Assembly: GCA_963575745.1 (NCBI GenBank) | Contig: CAUYUJ010003669.1 | Coordinates: 164,448 to 226,447, forward strand | Direction of reading: 5' to 3' | DNA: 62,000 bases | DNA from: Prorocentrum cordatum | Lineage: Eukaryota > Sar > Dinophyceae > Prorocentrales > Prorocentraceae | Shown here: piece by piece, positions 1 through 10,105 of the stretch | Layout of the letters: each line of letters opens with the position of its first letter | Numbering within the stretch: the first letter of the stretch is position 1 | The notes under the pieces: model-generated | The model's database searches: none | Told to the model about the DNA's origin: nothing | Seen by the model: only the letters and a program-made list of their open reading frames with translations | Translations under genes and position numbers: made by a program

Positions 1-26
1 CGCCGAAGCTGAAGCCGACGACGCCG

Positions 27-270
27 ATGAGGACGACACCGACGGCGACGCCTACGACGCAGCAGAACCACAGCAAAACCAAAGGAAACCATTCTGGAAA
101 CCACAACAAAATCACAGCAAAGCCACGGCAAACCACAGCAGACAAAGCCACAGCAACAACACAACAAACTCACAGAATACTCACAGCAACCCACAGCGAA
201 CCACAGCAAAACCACAGCACAACCACAGCACAACCACGGCAAGAGAAACCAGGAGGCAGAGACCCCAGGA
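27..270. repeat. CCACAGCAAA-type degenerate minisatellite
   Basis: Short A/C-rich words (ccacagcaaaac, ccacagcacaac and variants, about 11-13 nt) recur through the segment. It can be read as a 103-residue ORF, but the peptide (Thr/Gln/His/Asn only) is a by-product of the repeat. No gene is proposed. Confidence 0.7.
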
Positions 271-293
271 TGCCCCAGGAGGAGAACCAGTGG

Positions 294-348
294 AATCCGG
301 AGGTCCAGATCGGTAATTTCCGGAGATTACCGATCTAACTTCCGGATT
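294..348. other. Imperfect inverted repeat (hairpin)
   Basis: The left arm 294-317 and right arm 326-348 are reverse complements apart from a few mismatches. The inner ten bases AGATCGGTAA / TTACCGATCT pair perfectly, and the loop carries TCCGGA, which also occurs in both arms. It lies exactly between the CCACAGC minisatellite and the pyrimidine array. No function is assigned. Confidence 0.7.
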
Positions 349-354
349 TCAGTC

Positions 355-605
355 TCTTCCTTTCTCTCCTTTCCTCCTTTTCTCTCCTCTCCTTCGTTTC
401 TCTTCTCTCATCCTTTTCTCTCCTCTCCTCCTTTTCTCTCCTCTCCTCCGTTTCTCTCCTCTCCTCATTTCTGTTCCTCTCCTCCTTTTCGCTCCTCTCC
501 TCCTTTTCTCTCCTCTCCTCCTTTGCTCTGCTCTCCTCCGTTTCGCTCCTCTCCTCCTTTTCTCTCCTCTCCCCCTTTTCTCTCCTCCCCTCCTTTTCTC
601 TCCAG
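355..605. repeat. Pyrimidine minisatellite (TCCTTTTCTCTCCTC type)
   Basis: A tandem array of a roughly 15-nt T/C-only unit with scattered substitutions. Opposite-strand ORFs of Arg/Glu/Lys are translation of the repeat and are not called as genes. Confidence 0.85.
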
Positions 606-985
606 GCCTTCAAGAGGCTTCAAAACGACCCAAGAAGCCTCCAAGAGCCAAAGAGGCCCCCAAACGACCCGCCAAGAGGCCCCCAAGAGGCCCCAAACCG
701 AAACGACTGCAAAGCAGCCTCCAAAACAGCTTCCCAAACCGCCTCCGAAAGATATTCCGAAACCGCTCCGAAACATGTCCGAAACGGTTCCGAAGCAGCT
801 CCGAAACGGCATCCGAAACGGTTTCCAAACAGCCTCCGAAGCGGTTCCGAACTAGTTCCAAAACGGTTCCGAAACAGTTTCCGAAACAGCCTCCGAGACA
901 GCCTCCGAAACGGCTTCCGAAATAGCCTCCGAAAGAGATTCTGAAATTGTTCCGACACGGCTTCCGAAACAGTTTCCGAGGCTAC
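604..985. repeat. Degenerate CCAAGAGGC / CCGAAACGGC array (locus 1)
   Basis: The segment starts as ccaagaggcc/caagaagcctccaag words and drifts into ccgaaacggcttccgaaacagcct words of 12-15 nt. It resembles the arrays near 4.6-5.2, 32.4-32.9, 43.0-43.3 and 48.6-49.1 kb in word composition. All six frames are partly open because stops are rare in the word set. Confidence 0.7.
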
Positions 986-994
986 CATACCGAA

Positions 995-1033
995 CCGAGG
1001 AGGAGGAGGAGGAGGAGGAGGAGGAGGAGGAGG
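995..1033. repeat. (GGA)n microsatellite
   Basis: Uninterrupted gag/gga trinucleotides directly after the array. Confidence 0.9.
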
Positions 1034-1047
1034 GGGTTTGAATCCGA

Positions 1048-1075
1048 AAACTTGGACTTTCAAAAGTCCAGGTTT
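1048..1075. other. 13-bp hairpin with 2-nt loop
   Basis: 1048-1060 pairs with 1063-1075 (core TGGACTTT-CA-AAAGTCCA) with one G.T wobble. A T-run follows (about 1077-1083), so a terminator-like look is possible, but no transcript is evident. Confidence 0.6.
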
Positions 1076-1106
1076 CAATTTTTTGATGTCGGGGTCTACC
1101 CAGGGC

Positions 1107-1275
1107 CCCCCGTGTCCACGGCTCCCGAGCAGCGAACCCCCCCCGGCTCCCGTGCACTGAATGGCGACGGGAATGGCGTTCCACCCTCCCCCCCCATGTC
1201 CACGGCTCCCGAGCAGCGACCCCCCCCGGCTCCCAAGCATTGAATGGCGTCGGAAATGGCGTCCCCCCTCCCCCT
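1107..1275. repeat. 84-bp tandem duplication
   Basis: The block containing GTCCACGGCTCCCGAGCAGC occurs at about 1114 and again at 1198. Each copy is followed by a C-run, a 'ggctccc', then 'tgaatggcg(a/t)cgg(g/a)aatggcgt'. Two diverged copies of an 84-bp unit are present. Confidence 0.85.
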
Positions 1276-2130
1276 TGCAGAGCGAAGCGTGAGCGAGCTC
1301 AAGTCCACGCACTCAGAAACTCACATTCCAGATCGGCGGATTGTTGGACCACTTTTGAAGAATTTTGTTTGTGTATTTTTGTTTCGTCCAAAATCCGCCT
1401 CCAGGGGGACACGCCCGACATAAATCCAGGTGCATTTGGATGCATCCGACGAGTTGCTGTGGTGACGTGCGTGTGGCAATTCGCCGTGAGGCCAGAAAGG
1501 AGGCACAGCGGCCCTCTCGAATGAGAACAAAGAGAGAGAGGAAGAAGAGGGGGAATATGAGGAGGGAGGAGGATGAGGAGGAGCACCAGAAGCAACATCA
1601 GGGAGGAGGGCGATCAGAAGGAAGAGAAGTCGTGAACCGCGCTGAGGCCTCAGAGTAGACGAGAAGGATGGTGATGGGGATGATGAGCAGGGAAAGGAGG
1701 TGGGAGTATGACATCAAGGATGAGGTGGACATGCAGGCGCCCACATTGTTGTTGGTGGCCAGTCTCTCTCGGGATGTGTTACCACTCGGTTGCTTCGAGT
1801 ATGTCCTATGATATTTTTGCTCAGGCTCGCTTCAGAGTTCTGACACACGCGTGTCAAACTCATGTCTTCTCATTTGGGGGGTCCCAGCAGCACCCGGACA
1901 GTTCTTGGACGGCTATTGGAACGGTTGCCGCCGTTGTTGCAAGGAGGAAGTCTCGGGCGGGAGCCTCGCTGTCGAGTAAGATGCCAGAACGTCTCGAGCT
2001 GGAGCCTCGTTTGCTGGGGTTAAACCCATGACGCTGTCAGCGCCCTCTCCCAGACCCGTGCAGGACCCTTCCCATTTCCAACAGCCTCTCAGGGGCGGCG
2101 TCAGTTCAACTGCAGGTTCCCGAAGCTGTC
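1276..2130. other. No recognisable gene
   Basis: Mixed-composition sequence with a GA-rich patch (about 1530-1700). No ORF in either strand shows a recognisable domain. Confidence 0.5.
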
Positions 2131-4105
2131 TCGTAGTCTGGCGTTGTCTTAGACCAGGCCCCTCCCCAAGCTGACTGAGACAGGTTCTTGGTCCCGCTCC
2201 CTCTCCTGCGAAGCACCATCCATTGGACAAGGCCCCTCCCAACACTGACTCTGTGGTGCTAGACGTGCTCCTCCCCCCTACACAGGCCACCTCTGCTGCA
2301 CAGCGCCCTCTGTTAGGCAAGGCCCCTCCCCAAGTTGATGAGTCAAACTCCTTGGTGCTAGATGTGCCACTCCCCCCGCTGCTGCGCAGCACCCTCAATT
2401 AGACATGGCCCCTCCCAAAGCTGGCCAAAACAAACTGATTGGTGCTAGACGCCTCCACCCCCTCCTCCTTCTACACCGGCCCCCTCTTTTTGCACCCAAT
2501 TCTCTGCTAGGCAAGCCCCTCCCGAAGCTGTTTCAAAAACCCTTTTGGTATTTGCTTGACGTGCCCCTGCTCCTACACTCGCCCCCTGTATCAGACCAGT
2601 CCCCTCCCCGAGTTGATTCGAACAAATCCTTGGTGCTAGACGTGCCCCTCCCCCTTCACCGGGCCACTCTGCTGCATTGTGCCCTCTCTTAGGCAAGGCC
2701 TTTCCCCAAGCTGGTGCAAAAGAACTCCTCGGCGCTAGACGTGCCCTTTCTCCTGCGCAGTACCCGCCTCGGTTAGACAAGGACCCTTCCCAAGATGATA
2801 GAAAAAACTTGGTGGTGCTAGACGCGCCACATCTCCTACGCAGGCCCCCTCTGCTGCACAGCACCTTCTGCTAGGCAAGCCCCACCTCAAGCTGTTTCCC
2901 AAATCCCTTTGGTACTAGACGTGCCCCTTCCGTGCACAGCACCCTCTATTGGACAAGGCGCTCTCCGAAGCCGAGTAAAACACACACGCACACATTTCTT
3001 GGTGCTAGACGTGTCCTCCCCCTTCACATGCTCTTAATCCTACACGGCGCCCTCTGTTAGACAAGGCCACTCCCCCAGTTGATTCAATCAAGTCCTGGGT
3101 ACTAGACGTGCCTCTCCCACGGCACAGCACCCTCTATTGGACCAGGGCCCTCCCCCTTCTGATTACAAGGAACTCCTTGGTGCTAGACGCGCCCATCCTC
3201 CGACACAGGCCCCCTCTGCTGCAGCACTCTCTGCTGGGCAAGCCTCTCCCAAAGCTGATTGAACACGCTCCATCGAAAATATGCGTGTCTTTCCATCTGC
3301 ACACCACCCTCTATGAGACAAGGCCTTTCCCCGTTAAAAAAGCCCCTTGGTGCTAGATGTGTCCCTCTCCCTCTACAGGCCCGCTGTGTTGCGCAGTACA
3401 CTCTATTTGATAGGCCCCTTCCGAAGCTGCTTAAACACAACTCCCCTGTGGTAGACGTGCCCTTCTTACTACGCTGGCCCCCTCTATTCCCCTGCTTGCG
3501 CACGGATTCATACATCAGACAAGGACTCCAAGAACATTGATTCAAACAATTCCTTGGTGCTAGACGTGCCGATCCACATTCACAGGCCCCCTCTGCTGCA
3601 CATCACACTCCGTTGGACAAAGAGCTGATTAAACAGTATCTGCTTTGATCTAGACGTGCCCTCCCTCCTGCACAACACCCACTATAGGACAAGGCCCCGT
3701 GCAGAGGCTGAGTATAACCGAAACCCCTTGGTGCTAGACGTGCCGCTCCTCCTTCACAGACCCCCTCTGCTGCACAGCGTCCCCTATTGGACAAGGCCTC
3801 CCCACACGCTGATTAAAGCAACAACTTCTTAGTGCTAGGCGCGCCATTGTTCCTTACACAGGCCCCTGCCGCTTCACACCACGCATTGCTAGGAGAACCC
3901 TTCCTCAAGCCGATTAAACAAACATGTCATGTGATACTACACGTGCTCCTCCTCCTGAATAGCACCCTCTGTTGCGCAGCACCCTCTGTGAGGCAAACCC
4001 CCGTGCCAAGCTGAAGTCTGAACAAGCTCCTTGGTTATAGACGCGCCCCTCTCATTGTGCAGGCCTTCTCTGTTGTCCAGCACCCTTCATTAGACAAGGC
4101 CGCCA
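2130..4105. repeat. ~100-bp satellite array, block 1
   Basis: About 20 diverged tandem units carry the words 'ttggtgctagacgtgcc', 'cacaggccccctctgctgca', 'cagcaccctctgttagacaa' and 'ggcccctccccaagctga'. Successive 'ggtgctagac' words are typically 80-115 nt apart (for example near 2252, 2352, 2631, 3000, 3178, 3348, 3553, 3729, 3828). The unit is not in a constant reading frame, so the many ORFs on both strands are shadows. Confidence 0.9.
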
Positions 4106-4559
4106 CTGCAGCAGCAGCAGCGCGGACAGACACGGACAGGATGCAACTGGCAGAGGCTGCGGAGGCGGCGAGGGCAGCGGCTCCAACCCTTCACCTTGCG
4201 GCGCGGCGGCGTGGGCGGCTTCGGCAGCTAGCGCGGCGGCGTCGGCGGTGCAGCCCCATGATGTTCGCTTACGCGATCGGCACTGGCTACCTCCGGTGGC
4301 GTTTGGTGCTACAGCTCTCCGACGGGTCGCTGTGGTTCGCACATAGTGCTTGTTATTGAATCGCTTCGCTCATTCCGCCGGCCCGTGATATGGCATCGCT
4401 GGTTTTTGTCTGTGTGTTCGTTGCCCATGTTGCGCTCTTGGGGGCGGGTGTCGTTCGGACGCGTTGCATGGGGAGTTTTGATGGTGAAGCAGTTCCCTGG
4501 GGGTCGTCTCTCGATGGGGCGAAATAGAGTCGTCGTCAAGATGCTTCTTTGGGGGGCCT

Positions 4560-5170
4560 CTTGGGGTCTGTTGAGAGGCCGTTCGGGGGCGCCTGGGAGA
4601 CATGTTTGAAGCCTTCTGGGGCTTCTTTTGGGCCTCCTGGGAGTCTCCTGGGGCCTCTTGGCGACATCTTGGGGCCTCTTGGAGGCCTCTTGGGGCCTCT
4701 TTGGGACCTCCTGGGCGCCTTCTGGGACGGAGGGCTCCATTTTTGAGTTCTCGGTATCCCTCCTGAGTCCCTCTTGGGCCCGTCTTGGGGCCTCTTGGTC
4801 CGTCTTGGGCGGCACTTGGGCCGTCTTGAGGGCTCTCTTGGGTCGTTTCGGCGCCGTCTTGGGAGCTTCGTGGGCCGTCTTGGAGCGGTCTTGGGGGCCT
4901 CTTGGGCCGTCTTGGAGCGTCCGGAAGCCGAAAAAGCCAGAACACAAAAAACATCGAAAAAACCAATGAAAATCAACGATTTTGGCCTCTTGGGGCTCTC
5001 TTCGGAGGCCTCTTGGAAGGCTCTTGGGGCGTCTTGGAGGCCTCTTGGGCTGTCTTGGGGGCCTTTTGGGCCGTCTTGGGGTCATCTTCGGCGTCTTCGA
5101 GCGCTCTTTGGGCGTCTCGGGGGCCTCTTGGGCAGTCTTGGGGGCCTCTTGGGGCACTCTGAGCGCGCTC
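4560..5170 (-). repeat. Degenerate CCAAGAGGCCC array (locus 2)
   Basis: On the minus strand this reads as repeated cccaagaggcc / ccaagacggccc words of about 12-15 nt. It is split near 4920-4985 by an AT-richer spacer that on the minus strand runs gccaaaatcgttgatttt...ctttttcggcttccgg. The 48.6-49.1 kb array has a homologous spacer at the same type of position. Confidence 0.8.
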
Positions 5171-5283
5171 TGGGGAGCCTGAGAGGCCGCACCCAGAAGG
5201 AAAACCATCTCTGAGTAGACTTGGTCGGGCGGCGGTCGGGCGGCGGTCGGGCGGCGACCGGGCGTTGGTCGGGGTACTTTTCG

Positions 5284-5400
5284 CCGGGGGACCCCCAGGG
5301 GCCGCCCCGCGCGCGCGAACTAGAAATACTGTTAATACTGTTAACCAGTTACCGGAGATCTTAGCACGCCCTGGCCCGTTGGGCCGGCGAATTTTCATTG
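5284..5400 (+). repeat. Conserved module of the array family, copy 1
   Basis: Contains gggacccccaggggc, a cgcgcgcgaa run, atcttagca and ctggcccgttgggccgg in this order. The same order, in reverse complement, is found at 42795-42885. In both places the module sits 115-135 nt from a CCAAGAGG array in the same relative orientation. Confidence 0.7.
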
Positions 5401-5439
5401 CCGCGCAGTGTTGTCATGATTCTGATTGTCCGGCTGCTA

Positions 5440-6095
5440 CAGTTACACATCTTCTTTTCTCCTTCATTCGACGAGGCCTTTCCCTAAGCAGATCAAGCCA
5501 GATTTGTCCGTGCTCGACGCACCCCTCTTCCACACCAGCCCGCTCTGTGACATAGCACCCTCTGCTAGATAAGCCCGTCCCCATGGTGATTCAAAGTGCT
5601 TCGTGATAAGTACTAGACGCGCCCCTTCTCATGCACGCCCTCCTCTGTTAGACAAGGCCCCTGCTGGAGATGATTAGAACAACAACTCTTGGTCGTAGAC
5701 GTGCCCATCCCCCTGCAGAGGCCCCTTCTGCTGCACAGCACCTTCTATGAGACAGGGCCCCTCCCCAAGCTGATGAAAAAACAGCTCCTTGATGCTAGAC
5801 GTGTCTTTTCCGTTGCACAGGACTCTTCTTCTGCGAAACACCCTCTGCTGGGCAAGCCCCTCCCCAAGCTGATCAAAATAACCGTTTGACGCTAGACGTG
5901 CCCTTGTTTCCTGCGTTAGACGATGCTCCTCGCCAAGCTGACTTTGAAACAACTCCTGGGTGCTAGACGCACCCATCCCCCTTCACCGGCCCCCTTCTGC
6001 TGCGCAAGGTACTCTTTCAGACAAGACCCCTCCCCGACCCTGTTTGTCGAAACTCCGTTGTGCTGGCGTGTCCCTCCTCCTGCACAGCACCTTCT
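5440..6095. repeat. ~100-bp satellite array, block 2
   Basis: Same unit as 2130-4105 (gatgctagacgtg, caccctctgctgggcaag and ccctccccaagctgat words), about 6-7 diverged copies. It continues the array beyond the insertion. Confidence 0.85.
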
Positions 6096-6282
6096 GCTGA
6101 ACATGCAAAAATCAGGAAGGACAAAAACACAGACGCAAATAATCGCCGATGCCCCGGAAAATGTAGGAAAACATGCGCGCCTGACTCCGGGCTGGGCGCG
6201 CGGGCCACAGACGGGCGGCCTCTCGCGGTCGGCGCTGACGCTCCGGCCGGCGCCTCCGAGGCCCCCCCCCCATGGCCGTCGG

Positions 6283-6436
6283 CAGAAATGGAGCCCGCTA
6301 CCTGGAGAGTCTCGGGGCGTTGTCACACCTGGATGAGGGCGAGGCCCAGCGGCGCCTCGCTGCGACTCCGCCCGCCGCCGCCCCCGGCGCGCTCGAAGCT
6401 TCCTCGCGGGGGAACAACGGACCCGCCTGCCAGCTG
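6283..6436 (+). CDS. Possible isolated exon
   Basis: One plus frame reads a plausible peptide (NGARYLESLGALSHLDEGEA, then Ala/Pro-rich) and ends at CAGCTG|GTCAGTAAAAG, which looks like a splice donor. There is no family match and no clear acceptor. It could be a terminal piece of a gene lying across 6.1-7.0 kb or chance GC-rich coding potential. Confidence 0.25.
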
Positions 6437-6691
6437 GTCAGTAAAAGCCCCTGCGCGCCCATTCGCCCCCCTTCCCCGGGCAGCGATTCCGCCCGAGCGG
6501 GCAGCGAACCGCCGCCCCTCCCTCTCGAAACCTGGGCCTCGCCGGGGAAGCCGGCATCACCCAGAGGCTTTTTGGGTCACTATTAGTGTTCCGATCGATT
6601 TCGCTGCGTCTGATTATCTATGTTCAACAAACTGATCCGATACAAGTAACATCAATGTAAAGTGATCGGATCCACGCTCCAAAAATTATGA

Positions 6692-6727
<36 letters not shown>

Positions 6728-7260
6728 ATGCGCAGTTTAAAACATGAAAGCAATGATTTGTCATGCGCTGCGCGAGTATGAAGCCAACACGGCCACGGAG
6801 GAATGGGGCAAGAGGAGGAAGGAAGGGGGGAGGCAGTCATTGAGCAAATTGAAGGGAGTCTCAAGCCAGAGCTGTTATTGAGAAGAGCTGCCGCCTATAT
6901 AGTTCACATTGCACAGTAGTTACATGATTGCCTTGAAATTCAGAGGAAATCTCAATCGAAAGCTTCATTTTGAAAAGGACACGCCGCACCAGACCGAGCC
7001 ACCGTTCCAGACCGAATCGACCACACGCTGCCCATGCCCTACCATGGGCCCACCGCCCTGTCACCCAAAAGCGTCGTCACCAGAGTCTTGCATGGGCTAT
7101 GGTCGGGCGTGCGCGGTCTGCGGTCGGCTCGTTCCGCAGCGGGTTTCTGCCTTCTCCACCTGCCCCGCCTGCTTTTGCCTCTGCTGCCCTCCCTCGCGGA
7201 GCCGGTTCGGTTCTGATATGGGCAGGGCTTGCTTTCGCGGAGCTCCAGTGCCCAGAAAAT
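6437..7260. other. Low-information spacer with (AT)n
   Basis: Includes an (AT)n microsatellite at about 6690-6727 and AT-richer flanks. It precedes the 7.29-kb coding region and may hold its promoter or 5' UTR, but no specific signal is identified. The open frame continues upstream of 7290 and contains a Cys-rich stretch (about 7095-7190, CAVCGR...CPACFCLCC) that could belong to the same protein if translation starts earlier. Confidence 0.4.
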
Positions 7261-7289
7261 GCTGGATCGCGCCAGTGGGCAGGGCACTC

Positions 7290-8667
7290 ATGGCGGGCCG
7301 CGGCGAGGGCGCCGCCACGGCCAGGGCCGCCAGGGCGGGCGACGAGGGAGCTGATTCGGAGAGAGCGATCGAGAGCTTGCGCCAGCAGCTGACCGAGCTG
7401 CAGCAGCAGAACCGCGCTCTGGCCGTCGAGAACAACACGCTGCGCGCGCAGAGCGACGTTGGTTCCGCCACCGAGCAGGAGAGCGAGATCCCAGCTTCAC
7501 AGCCGGGGTCGAGGTCGAGGACGCCGCCGAGGAACAGCCAGGGGGCCAAGCGGGACACGTTGGTCGACGCCTTGGAGCCAGGCACCGCAGGTTCGCCAGC
7601 GGCTGCGGCGTCAGCGGCAGGAGATGGCGCCATCGACGTTGGCAGTTCGAGCGCGGCGACTGCGGAGCCAGAGATGCCAGAGACGATGCCAGCGGCCGTC
7701 CCCTCGTCCAAGGAGATCCAGGTGATTGACATTCCCGACGTCGACGACACTCCCGTCTCGGGCGCGATGGCGCAGGAGATCGCCCTCGATGAGCTCGAGC
7801 TGGCGACCAACAAGGACAGGCAGAGGCCGCAGCAGGAAGGAGGTGGCGGCGACGAGTCCAAGGAGGAGAACCTTGGCGACATGGCGAAGGCGATAGAGGA
7901 GTCGAAGAAGGCCGAGGAGGCCGCAGAGAGCAGGAAGCGCCTCGAGGAGCAGCAGTTGCAGCGGGCGCTCGAGGCCAGCCAGAAGCCGACGCGTCAGGAG
8001 CAGGAGCTGCAGCGGGCGCTGGGCGACAGCAGGATGACAGCACCGCCAGAGGCCGTCGCTCACATGAAGGATGGGGCGAGCGCTGGCTGGAGTGCGACTT
8101 CGCGTTCAGCCGGGCCTCTGACGTCCAAGCCCACCGAGGGCGCCTGGGTGGCGCCTGGAGTGGCCAGAAGCAGCATCAGCAGTGCTGCGCCCGCAGCGGC
8201 CGCAGAGGCCAAGCCCGCGGCGGGCCCGAGCGACTGCAGCGGCGCCGCGCCCGCAGCGGCCGCAGGCGGCAGCGGCGAAGGCAGCGGCGCCGCCCAGGAT
8301 CAACCAGAGGACGGAGGTTCGTCCAATGAGCCATTGAGTTCGCTCGGGCGTCAGGACCGCTACGCGAATTCGGCCGAGGAGGAGTGGTACGAGCAGGAGA
8401 AGCTGCGAGCTCGCCGCAGCGAGGCTCCGCGGGACTCGAAGACGGCGGCGACGACGACGACGATGACGACGACGACGACGACGACGACCACGAACACGAC
8501 CAAGAACGCGACGACGACGACAACGACGACGACGACGACGACGCCCCAGCGCCCAGGCTTTCGACACGTCGGGGCACCAGGCGCAGCAGCGCTCGGGGCT
8601 CGCGGCGCAGACGGCCGCTGGGGACACGCCGCCGACGCCGCAGACCCTGGGCAGCAATGGCCAGCAG
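7290..8667 (+). CDS. Coiled-coil protein with SIM-like and three UIM-like motifs (exon 1)
   Basis: Residues are counted from the ATG at 7290. About 24-56 form a Leu/Gln-rich coiled coil (SLRQQLTELQQQNRALAVEN). Residues 143-153 read IQVIDIPDVDD, a hydrophobic core followed by acidic residues, as in SUMO-interacting motifs. Three helices matching the ubiquitin-interacting core (hydrophobic-x-x-Ala-hydrophobic-x-x-Ser) follow: MAKAIEES (from 198), LQRALEAS (from 223) and LQRALGDS (from 240), each preceded by acidic or Gln residues. An Ala/Gly/Ser-rich tail and a Thr run encoded by (ACG)n (8440-8545) follow. Known UIM/SIM proteins act as adaptors of ubiquitin and SUMO signalling; that role is inferred here. 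Coding character fades after about 8660, where CAG|GATTTC may be a non-canonical donor. The frame resumes in another phase at 8955-9115. The true start is uncertain because the frame is open upstream. Confidence 0.55.
8440..8545. repeat. (ACG)n trinucleotide tract
   Basis: Interrupted acgacgacg run inside the exon. In the coding frame it encodes mainly Thr; the opposite frames give poly-Asp or poly-Val. Confidence 0.85.
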
Positions 8668-8950
8668 GATTTCCCCGCTGCCTTTGCATGCTGCTATTCG
8701 CGTTTCGTCGGCCCCACTCCACCCCTACGTTAGTCCGCACCTCGCCATCTCAGTGGGTGGCTGTATCCAGTGTCCTCCACCACCTCCACCTCTACCCTCG
8801 TTCTCACCATCATCGTCGTACTCTTCCTCGTCCTTCCTCACCTGGTGACCCTCCGCGCTCCTCGCCTCGTGATTCTCTGCGGGTTCCTCCTCTCCTCTGC
8901 TCGTTCTCCTCCGCACTCCTCCTTTTTTTGATCTTATGCGTCCTCGGGGA
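8668..8950. other. Probable intron, C/T-rich
   Basis: Pyrimidine-rich sequence lacking coding character, between the end of the UIM exon and the terminal exon. It ends with a T-run (tttttttgatc near 8925). Exact splice sites are not fixed: the candidate donor CAG|GA and the candidate acceptor ctcag at 8980 do not give a matching phase. Confidence 0.4.
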
Positions 8951-8954
8951 TCTC

Positions 8955-9115
8955 TACTCGCGGATGCGCTGCTGTCTCAGTCGCTTAGCGCCGCGCCGCA
9001 GGAGACGCCCAAGAAGGAGGTGCGCCCCGTGGCTCGCATGGCGCAGCTGGCGGTCGACGCGACCCGGGGCCGCGGCCGCTCCGCTCCGCGATCAGTCGAA
9101 CGAGCAGTAGCATAG
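8955..9115 (+). CDS. Terminal exon of the 7.3-kb gene (putative)
   Basis: Frame starting with the codon at 8960 reads ADALLSQSLSAAPQETPKKE and continues through RPVARMAQLAVDATRGRGRS to a TAG at 9113-9115. The peptide is basic and low-complexity near its end and has no domain. It follows the C/T-rich stretch expected of an intron. A perfect 17-bp inverted repeat starts 11 nt after the stop. Confidence 0.4.
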
Positions 9116-9125
9116 GGGGCCGCCG

Positions 9126-9171
9126 AAATCCCATGCGAAATCCCGCGCATGGAATTTCGCATGGGATTTCA
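9126..9171 (+). other. Perfect 17-bp hairpin directly after the stop codon
   Basis: 9126-9142 (GAAATCCCATGCGAAAT) is the exact reverse complement of 9155-9171, with a 12-nt loop. It lies 11 nt downstream of the TAG at 9113. A second hairpin with CCCATGC/GCATGGG arms follows at 9481-9516. A 3'-UTR or processing role is possible but unproven. Confidence 0.8.
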
Positions 9172-9208
9172 GCTGCTCTCTACGAGGCTGACAGAGCTTC
9201 TGGTGGGA

Positions 9209-9295
9209 CCCCCGAAACGAACACGACAACGACGACGACGACGACGACTACGACGACGACTACGACTACGACGACGACGACAACAACCGCGACCA
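9209..9295. repeat. (ACG)n/(ACT)n tract
   Basis: acaacgacgacg...tacgacgac trinucleotides with TAC variants. Confidence 0.85.
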
Positions 9296-9480
9296 CGCCT
9301 CGCCCAGAGCGTTCCACGCCCTGAGCGACTACGACCACGACTACGACGACCGAGCATCCGCGCCTCGCTCAGAGCGTTCCACGAGCGCCCGAATCGCCCC
9401 GAACGGCAGCGGGACACGCCTGAGCTGGGGCACCAGAACCTTTCGCCTTTCAGACATTGGCTGTGCCAGCCAAGTGCAAT

Positions 9481-9516
9481 CCCATGCTAGATCACTTGCG
9501 TGTGATCTCGCATGGG
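9481..9516. other. 15-bp hairpin related to the 9126 hairpin
   Basis: 9481-9495 pairs with 9502-9516 with one mismatch (CCCATGC, ATCAC / GTGAT, GCATGGG). It shares the CCCATGC/GCATGGG arm tips with the 9126 hairpin. Confidence 0.7.
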
Positions 9517-9527
9517 CATTCGGTTGC

Positions 9528-9660
9528 CCCCTCCTCCTCCTCCTCCTCCTCCTCCTCCTCCTCCTCCTCCTCTTCCTCCTCCTCCTCCTCCTCCGCTCGC
9601 TCCTCCCTCCTCCCCCTTCCCCCCCCCCCCCCCCCCCTCCTCCCCCCCCCCCTCCCCCTC
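9528..9660. repeat. (TCC)n and C-homopolymer
   Basis: Long (TCC)n followed by a C-run broken by single Ts. ORFs of poly-Ser, poly-Pro or poly-Leu here are artefacts. It probably lies in an intron or intergenic spacer of the second host gene. Confidence 0.9.
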
Positions 9661-9669
9661 ATCGGTCAG

Positions 9670-9780
9670 CAGGCCCGCCCCTGGATGCTGTATCTTTCCT
9701 CGAGCGCGTTCTGTTCTCCTTGGGATTCGGGGCCTCGGATGCCGCGTCGATCCGCGGGCCCGCCACGGACGCCAAGCGTG
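9670..9780 (+). CDS. Putative exon of the second host gene
   Basis: The plus frame reads LDAVSFLERVLFSLGFGASD, then AASIRGPATDAK, a balanced composition unlike the surrounding repeats. It follows a pyrimidine-rich tract ending in 'ggtcagcag'. No domain is recognised. It is grouped with the exons downstream only by strand and spacing. Confidence 0.35.
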
Positions 9781-9929
9781 TCCTTCGGTGGACTAGCTTC
9801 TCCTTTGTCTTTCGCCCTCCTCATCCGTCTCCGCCTTCTCCTCCTCGTCTCCTCGCCTTCCTCCTCCGACTCCCGCTTCTGCCGGCGCGTCTTTGTCAAG
9901 CGAGCCTTACTGCGGGGGGGCAGTGGCTG

Positions 9930-10030
9930 GCGCGCCCGCGCGAGCGCCGCGGAGATGGACAGCAGATAGGAGCTCGACAAGGACATGCTCCGAGCTGTCT
10001 GGCAGCTCCACATTCCGACGGCCCGTTGCG
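9930..10030 (+). CDS. Putative exon(s) with internal TAG
   Basis: The frame reads GWRARASAAEMDSR, then a TAG (9967-9969), then ELDKDMLRAVWQLHIPTAR. The second part reads like genuine coding. The TAG is followed by G, so it may be the AG|G acceptor of an intron and the real exon may start at 9970. It ends near cgttgcg|ttcatc. Confidence 0.35.
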
Positions 10031-10105
10031 TTCATCTTTAACCCATTTCATTCATATCCTCCTCATTCCCCTTATTATCATCGCCCCCCCCCCCCCCTCG
10101 CCGAG

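Larger units (their letters stand above)
4105..5440. mobile_element. Insertion interrupting the ~100-bp satellite
   Basis: The satellite stops within its 'ttagacaaggcc' word near 4090-4103 and resumes near 5463 with the equivalent word 'tcgacgaggcc'. About 1.3 kb of unrelated sequence lies between them. The insert contains an Ala-rich GC-rich stretch (4110-4260), a low-repeat stretch (4260-4560), the minus-oriented CCAAGAGG array (4560-5170) and a conserved module (5284-5400). No transposase is seen, so the transposition mechanism is unknown. Confidence 0.5.

Noticed and set aside
4309-5208. 299-codon minus ORF of Arg/Pro/Lys/Gln
   Set aside because: Reads the degenerate CCAAGAGGCCC array; comparable ORFs appear in every frame of every such array.
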